From Candidatus Limosilactobacillus intestinigallinarum (GTDB taxonomy: Bacteria; Bacillota; Bacilli; Lactobacillales; Lactobacillaceae), in contig DXAA01000001.1 in NCBI GenBank assembly GCA_019117285.1, positions 1 to 64,000 of the forward strand: a stretch of 64,000 bases of DNA. The letters run 5' to 3'. The position numbers and the translations under genes were made by a program. Under the pieces are notes generated by a model. The model was not told the origin of the DNA and did not search any database. It saw nothing but the letters and a program-made list of their open reading frames with translations. Below, in pieces: positions 59,587 to 64,000 of this stretch (positions are counted from its first letter, which is position 1; every line of letters begins with the position of its first letter).

Positions 59587-61500
59587 GTGAGTTACCAGGC
59601 TTTGTATCGGGTTTGGCGGCCCCAGCGCTTTGATGAGCTGGTCGGCCAACAGATTGTGACCCAGACATTAAAGAACGCAATCATTACTAATCAGATCAGT
59701 CACGCCTACCTCTTTGCGGGCCCCCGGGGAACGGGGAAGACGTCGGCAGCCAAGATCTTTGCCAAGGCGGTCAATTGCCACCATTCCAAGGATGGTGAGC
59801 CCTGCAACCAGTGTGAAATCTGTCAGGCGATCACCAAGGGACAACTCAACGATGTGATCGAAATCGATGCGGCCTCCAACAACGGGGTCGAGGAGATCCG
59901 GGATATCCGGGATAAGGCCAAGTACGCGCCAACCCAGGCCGATTACAAGGTCTACATCATCGACGAAGTCCACATGCTCTCCACCGGGGCCTTCAACGCT
60001 CTGCTGAAGACCCTTGAGGAACCACCGGCCAACGTTATCTTTATCCTGGCGACGACGGAGCCCCATAAGATTCCACTGACGATCATCTCCCGGGTGCAGC
60101 GCTTCGATTTCCGGCGGATCAGCGCCCAGGACGCCTTCGACCGGATGAAGTATATCCTGGATCAGAAGAAGGTTGACTACGAGGAGAAGGCCCTGTGGGT
60201 AATTGCCAACGCCGCCGAGGGTGGAATGCGGGATGCCCTGAGTATTCTCGACCAGGTGCTTTCCTTTAGCGATAACGAGGTTAAGCTCGATGACGCCCTC
60301 CTGGTGACCGGCAGTGTGACCAAGCAGCTGCTCAAGAAGTACTTCCTGGAGCTGGCCCACCACGAGAGTGCCAACGCCCTTGATACAATGAAAGATATCC
60401 TGGCGGAGGGGAAGGACGGTCAACGCTTTATCGAAGACCTGATCTCCTTCATCCGGGATGTCCTTCTCTATCAGGAGTCACCGGACCTGATCAAGGTGGC
60501 CGCGACCGGTCTCAAGGATGAGGACTTCAAGGAACTCAGTGCGGCGGTTTCCGCCACCGGCCTCTACCAGATGATCAACGAACTCAACGAGATCCAGGAG
60601 GAGATGCGGTTTACCACCCATCCAGACGTCTACTTGGAGGTATTGACCGTTAAACTCTGTCAGATCAAGACCGGGGCGACCGCGGTGAGCGCCCAACCGG
60701 TTGCTCAACCGGAAACACCTGCCCAAGCAGCGCAACCAAACCTGGCGGCCAACGCGACGATCAAGCAACTCCAACAGGAGATTCAGCAGCTCCAGCAGAC
60801 GGTCCAACAGCTCAAGGCCAGTGGTGGAGGAGTGGCCAAGAAGCCGGCCCAACCGCGGGTCAAGCAGCGTAAGGTCCAGGTTAACCTGGGACAGATTTAC
60901 CCCGTTCTGGGAGCTGCCACCCGTAAGGACCTGGTTAACATTCAGAACCTGTGGGAAGATATGCTCAACCACCTGACGGTTCCCCAACGATCGCTCCTCC
61001 ACGTCTCTAAACCCGTGGCGGCCAGTGATACTGGGGTAATCGTTGCCTTTAACTACGCCTTCCTCTTCCAGGAGGCCACCACGGATGATAACTTGATCGC
61101 GGCGATGGAGGGGGCCCTCCAGCAGTTGATGGGGAGCGAGCATAAGGTGGTCTTTGTACCACAGGATAAGTGGCCGCAGATCCGGAAGAACTATATCAAG
61201 GAGCACGGCCTCGACCACCGGAAATCGGCCGCTGTCAAATCATCAGGGGCAGGTCAACCAAAGCCGGCGCCGAGTCAGGCCCCAAGCCAGTCGACTAGTC
61301 AGGCCACCACGGCCGCACCGGCCCCGCAGCAGTCGGCCCCGCTGAACGCGGAACCACCACTACCGGAGGAACCACCGCTCGATGAGGACGATGGCAGCCC
61401 GGCGGCCCCACAGAAACCGCAGTCGGCAGGTAGCCAAGACCCCGTGACAGCGGCAAAGCAGCTTTTTGGCGACGATATTGTTAAAATAGAAGATAACTAA
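59587..61500 (+). CDS. dnaX: DNA polymerase III subunits gamma/tau
   Basis: 637 residues from GTG 59587 (AAAGGAAGG upstream). AAA+ clamp-loader ATPase: Walker A GPRGTGKTSAAK, zinc module CNQCEIC, Walker B/DEVH YIIDEVHML, sensor 1 ATTEPHK. Domain III follows (~220-365), then a Gln-rich coiled stretch (QQEIQQLQQTVQQLKA) and a Pro/Gln/Ala-rich tail (~550-637) as in the tau form, which links the polymerase core and helicase. First gene of a replication/repair operon. Confidence 0.95.
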   Translation: MSYQALYRVWRPQRFDELVGQQIVTQTLKNAIITNQISHAYLFAGPRGTGKTSAAKIFAKAVNCHHSKDGEPCNQCEICQAITKGQLNDVIEIDAASNNGVEEIRDIRDKAKYAPTQADYKVYIIDEVHMLSTGAFNALLKTLEEPPANVIFILATTEPHKIPLTIISRVQRFDFRRISAQDAFDRMKYILDQKKVDYEEKALWVIANAAEGGMRDALSILDQVLSFSDNEVKLDDALLVTGSVTKQLLKKYFLELAHHESANALDTMKDILAEGKDGQRFIEDLISFIRDVLLYQESPDLIKVAATGLKDEDFKELSAAVSATGLYQMINELNEIQEEMRFTTHPDVYLEVLTVKLCQIKTGATAVSAQPVAQPETPAQAAQPNLAANATIKQLQQEIQQLQQTVQQLKASGGGVAKKPAQPRVKQRKVQVNLGQIYPVLGAATRKDLVNIQNLWEDMLNHLTVPQRSLLHVSKPVAASDTGVIVAFNYAFLFQEATTDDNLIAAMEGALQQLMGSEHKVVFVPQDKWPQIRKNYIKEHGLDHRKSAAVKSSGAGQPKPAPSQAPSQSTSQATTAAPAPQQSAPLNAEPPLPEEPPLDEDDGSPAAPQKPQSAGSQDPVTAAKQLFGDDIVKIEDN

Positions 61501-61522
61501 AATGTAAAGGATGGATAAGACT

Positions 61523-61831
61523 ATGATGCGTGGAATGAATATGCAACAAATGATGAAGCAGGCTAAGGCAATGCAGAAGAAAATGATGGCCGAGCACGAG
61601 GAACTGGCCAAGCAGGAATTCATCGGCAAGGCGCCCGATGACATGGTGACGGCGACCTTCACCGGTGACAACAAGCTGGTCGACCTGAAGATCAACAAGG
61701 AAGCCGTTGATCCCGATGACATTGACATGCTTCAGGACCTGGTGGTGGCGGCCATCAATGATGGGATGACCAAGGTCAACGAAGCCACCCAGCAGACCCT
61801 TGGCAAGTACACCCGTGGCATGGGGATGTAG
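61523..61831 (+). CDS. YbaB/EbfC-family nucleoid-associated protein
   Basis: 102 residues from ATG 61523 (AAAGGA 11 nt upstream; ATG 61511 is a less likely start). Met-rich N-terminus ([21 protein letters not shown]) and the central [35 protein letters not shown] are typical. It binds DNA as a dimer without strict specificity. Directly after dnaX and before recR, as in most Firmicutes. Confidence 0.93.
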   Translation: MMRGMNMQQMMKQAKAMQKKMMAEHEELAKQEFIGKAPDDMVTATFTGDNKLVDLKINKEAVDPDDIDMLQDLVVAAINDGMTKVNEATQQTLGKYTRGMGM

Positions 61832-61834
61832 TTG

Positions 61835-62434
61835 ATGCAGTACCCAGAACCACTTGCCAAGCTGATTGAAAGCTACACCAAGCTACCGGGGATCGGTCAG
61901 AAGACGGCCACCCGGCTGGCCTTCTACACCCTGGGGATGGAAGAGGACGACGTGACCAACTTCGCCAAGTCACTCCTGTCGGCCAAGCGGGACCTCCACA
62001 GTTGCAGTATCTGTGGTAACATCACGGAGGATGATCCGTGTCCGATCTGTCGGGACAAGACCCGGGACCGGTCTAAGATTCTGGTGGTTGAACAGTCTCA
62101 GGACATCATGGCCATGGAGCGGATGCATGAGTATCATGGGCTCTATCACGTCCTGCAGGGGGTCATCTCACCCGTTGCGGGAACCGGTCCTGAGGATATC
62201 AACATCACGAGCCTGCTGAAGCGGCTCCAGAAGAATGACGAGGTCAAGGAGGTTATCATCGCGACCAACGCCTCCTCGGACGGGGAACTGACGGCGGGTT
62301 ACCTCGCCAAGCTGATCAAGCCAGCGGGGATCAAGGTCACCCGGCTAGCCCACGGACTGTCCGTGGGGGCCGACATTGACTACGCCGACGAGATGACCCT
62401 GTTCAAGGCGGTTCAAGGACGAACGGAGATGTAG
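61835..62434 (+). CDS. recR: Recombination protein RecR
   Basis: 199 residues from ATG 61835; TTG 61832 is also in frame. A helix-hairpin-helix ([15 protein letters not shown]), a four-Cys zinc finger ([16 protein letters not shown]), a Toprim domain ([14 protein letters not shown]...YHVLQG) and a C-terminal Walker-B-like segment are present. RecR works with RecO and RecF in loading RecA at gaps. It starts 3 nt after ybaB, indicating coupling. Confidence 0.95.
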   Translation: MQYPEPLAKLIESYTKLPGIGQKTATRLAFYTLGMEEDDVTNFAKSLLSAKRDLHSCSICGNITEDDPCPICRDKTRDRSKILVVEQSQDIMAMERMHEYHGLYHVLQGVISPVAGTGPEDINITSLLKRLQKNDEVKEVIIATNASSDGELTAGYLAKLIKPAGIKVTRLAHGLSVGADIDYADEMTLFKAVQGRTEM

Positions 62435-62437
62435 GAA

Positions 62438-62689
62438 ATGTTATTCAGACGCCAGCCAAAGCATGAAGTGGAAAAGAAGCGCAACCAGCGGCTGCTGACC
62501 ACGATTTACGAGACCAAGGCCAGTTGGGACCACGCCCGGGAGACTGAGCGGGCCGTCTATGAAGCCAACGTCAGCAGTGAGCTTCAGGACCGGTCCCACC
62601 TGCAGGAGCAGAAGTACCTGTACCTGTACCGGATCGCCCGCCGCTACCACGTCCACGGCCAGCTTAACCATGGCATTGTCAGCCAATAG
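62438..62689 (+). CDS. yaaL: YaaL-family protein (DUF2508)
   Basis: 83 residues, helical, rich in Arg, Glu and Tyr (RETERAVYEANVSSELQDRSHLQEQKYLYLYRIARRYH). This matches the short YaaL/DUF2508 proteins found between recR and tmk in lactobacilli and bacilli. No function is known. It begins 4 nt after the recR stop, within the same operon. Confidence 0.82.
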   Translation: MLFRRQPKHEVEKKRNQRLLTTIYETKASWDHARETERAVYEANVSSELQDRSHLQEQKYLYLYRIARRYHVHGQLNHGIVSQ

Positions 62690-62703
62690 AAAGGAAACCA
62701 AGC

Positions 62704-63363
62704 ATGAGTGGAAAGTTTATCTCTTTTGAGGGGCCCGATGGCGCAGGCAAGACCAGTGTGATCCGGCAGATCAAGGCCGACCTGGTTGCCCAATTAGGAG
62801 CCGACCAGGTCTTGTACTCGCGGGAACCCGGTGGCAGTCCCATCTCCGAACAGATCCGGCAGGTCCTTTTTGCCCCGGAGAACACGGATATGGATGCCCG
62901 GACTGAGGCACTTCTCTTTGCCGCATCACGCCGCCAGCACGTCGTTTCGACCCTCCGGCCGGCCCTGGCAGCTGGTAAGGTGATCCTGTGCGATCGCTAC
63001 GTTGACAGCTCGGTCGTTTACCAGGGTGTTGGCCGCCAGTTGGGCGAGGAGACCATCTGGAAACTGAACCAGTATGCCATCGATGGCCTGATGCCCGGGC
63101 TGACGCTCGACCTGGATGTGCCATCGGAGCTTGGTCTCCGGCGGATTGCCGAGCACCGGGCCGATCAGGTCAACCGCCTGGATAAGGAAAAACTATCCTT
63201 CCACCACATGGTTCGGCACGCCTTTCTTGACCTTCAGCGGGCCAATCCGGATCGGATCAAGTTGGTCGACGCCAGCCAGCCCCTCGACCAGGTGGTTGCC
63301 GATGTCAAGCGGCTGATTAACCAGCGCTACCCAGAACTATTCGCTAATGAAATACAGAGGTGA
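62704..63363 (+). CDS. tmk: Thymidylate kinase
   Basis: 219 residues. P-loop GPDGAGKTSVI, the DR(Y/H) motif CDRYVDSSVVYQG, the lid region with HRADQVNRLDKEKLSFH, and the TMP-binding YSREPGG segment are present. It phosphorylates dTMP to dTDP. ATG 62704 has AAAGGAAACC upstream. It precedes darA and holB, the order found in Bacillus. Confidence 0.96.
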   Translation: MSGKFISFEGPDGAGKTSVIRQIKADLVAQLGADQVLYSREPGGSPISEQIRQVLFAPENTDMDARTEALLFAASRRQHVVSTLRPALAAGKVILCDRYVDSSVVYQGVGRQLGEETIWKLNQYAIDGLMPGLTLDLDVPSELGLRRIAEHRADQVNRLDKEKLSFHHMVRHAFLDLQRANPDRIKLVDASQPLDQVVADVKRLINQRYPELFANEIQR

Positions 63364-63368
63364 TTATA

Positions 63369-63692
63369 ATGAAGATGATTGTGGCCATTGTTCAAGCAAA
63401 GGATAGCAGCCGCCTGCGAAAGGCATTCACTGCTGCCAACATTCAAGTGACCCAGCTCTCCACGACCGGGGGGTTCCTGCGGGAAGGGAACGCGACCTTC
63501 TTGATTGGGATCCAGGATGACCGGGTTCAGGACGTCTTAAATGTCATCAAGAAAAACGCTAAGTCCCGGGAGCAATACATTACTTCCCAGATGCACATGG
63601 ACGTTGAGGGGGGCTCGGCCTTCCCGGTCAACGTCAAGGTTGGTGGGGCAACGGTTTTTGTCCTACCAGTTGATGACTTCATTAAATTCTAA
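63369..63692 (+). CDS. darA: Cyclic di-AMP receptor, PII-like (DarA/PstA)
   Basis: 107 residues from ATG 63369 (AGAGGTGAT upstream). MKMIVAIVQAKDSSRLRKAFTAANIQVTQLSTTGGFLREGNATFLIGI is the PII-like fold with the c-di-AMP-binding SSTGGFL-type loop, and the C-terminal GGATVFVLPVDDFIKF is family-typical. It is a signal-binding trimer whose partners are unknown. It overlaps the region directly after tmk and precedes holB. Confidence 0.93.
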   Translation: MKMIVAIVQAKDSSRLRKAFTAANIQVTQLSTTGGFLREGNATFLIGIQDDRVQDVLNVIKKNAKSREQYITSQMHMDVEGGSAFPVNVKVGGATVFVLPVDDFIKF

Positions 63693-63709
63693 GTAAGTGG
63701 GGGATTAAT

Positions 63710-64000
63710 TTGGCTGAGGAACCACGAGAACGTGCGGAAGAGCTCCAGCCGCAGATTGTCAACCGTCTTAAGCGCATCTTGGATAATCACGAATTGGCCC
63801 ATGCCTACCTGTTTGTGGGGCCAACTGGCTCTGGCAAGTTGGAGATTGCGCGCTGGCTGGCTTTGCGGCTCTTCTGTCTGCACCCGCAGAACGGTGAGCC
63901 GGACCTGACCTGTGCGGAGTGCCAGCGGATCCTGTCTGGCAACCATCCGGATATCGTGACGGCTGCCGCATCGGGTCGCCAGATCAAGGTTGACGAGATT
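63710..64000 (+). CDS. holB: DNA polymerase III delta' subunit (partial, runs off the window)
   Basis: 97 residues are visible from TTG 63710, preceded by AGTGGGGGA at good spacing; the ORF is open to the right edge, so it is missing from the supplied track. NHELAHAYLFVGPTGSGKLEIARWLALRLFC is the clamp-loader AAA+ N-terminus with a P-loop, followed by a zinc module beginning CAEC. With DnaX it loads the sliding clamp. It completes the conserved tmk-darA-holB order. Confidence 0.9.
   Translation, partial: MAEEPRERAEELQPQIVNRLKRILDNHELAHAYLFVGPTGSGKLEIARWLALRLFCLHPQNGEPDLTCAECQRILSGNHPDIVTAAASGRQIKVDEI

Noticed and set aside
1-64000. CRISPR arrays, insertion sequences, prophage or toxin-antitoxin loci
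   Set aside because: No regularly spaced repeats, transposase, phage or paired toxin-antitoxin genes were seen on either strand.

Overview
The window looks like a chromosomal segment of a heterofermentative Lactobacillaceae species, most likely Limosilactobacillus or a close relative. This is inferred from the moderately high GC coding DNA, the heterodimeric beta-galactosidase lacL/lacM, pepC and pepI peptidases, a bifunctional adhE, a nrdHEF class Ib reductase, Firmicutes gene order (dut-radA-yacL, cysS-mrnC-rlmB-sigma-rpmG-secE-nusG-rplKA, tadA-ffs-dnaX-ybaB-recR-yaaL-tmk-darA-holB), and regulators typical of Firmicutes (T-box, cre, NrdR boxes, L10 leader). No insertion sequence, integrase, phage gene, CRISPR array or toxin-antitoxin pair was seen.

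Layout. 1-5 kb: the end of an rRNA operon (5S), tRNA-Asn and tRNA-Thr, a truncated Gtf3 glycosyltransferase remnant, an unknown membrane protein, a flavodoxin, a second identical tRNA-Asn, a small membrane protein, the peptide transporter dtpT, then tRNA-Tyr and tRNA-Gln. 5-13 kb: an MMPL exporter, an unrecognised 214-aa protein, a DHA2 drug exporter with a hairpin leader, an AspT-type exchanger with an Asp/Glu racemase, and a NagR-like GntR regulator with its probable operator. 13-18 kb: pncB-nadE (NAD salvage), tex-sprT, and a tRNA-Leu with the unusual anticodon AAG. 18-32 kb: lacLM, a large membrane protein, an AEC carrier, phosphoglycerate mutase plus an esterase, pepC, GNAT-rpiA, dut-radA-yacL.

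32-50 kb: a gene-free stretch that looks like a minus-strand small RNA gene, then cysS to rplA. A 7.4-kb block (T-box-controlled 28-aa ORF plus FAH-family hydratase, pepI, aminotransferase, heterodimeric ABC exporter) lies between rplKA and rplJL. A Gtf3/GtfA-like glycosyltransferase pair and a zinc alcohol dehydrogenase follow. 50-64 kb: a small membrane protein, a decayed stretch, mscL, adhE (Rex-like and cre sites), nrdHEF (tandem NrdR boxes), then tadA-ffs-dnaX to the 5' part of holB, which runs off the right edge.

The observations most worth pursuing are: (1) a possible trans-acting sRNA with two anti-Shine-Dalgarno C-rich segments upstream of cysS; (2) a T-box with a probable isoleucine specifier controlling a tiny Asn/His-rich ORF and a 2-oxopent-4-enoate hydratase-like enzyme; (3) tRNA-Leu(AAG), which needs inosine-34, in the same window as tadA; (4) one intact and one decayed gtf3 copy without any serine-rich adhesin; (5) two L1-binding-like elements in the rplKA operon. 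All calls come from reading the sequence and the supplied ORF translations; no database search was run.
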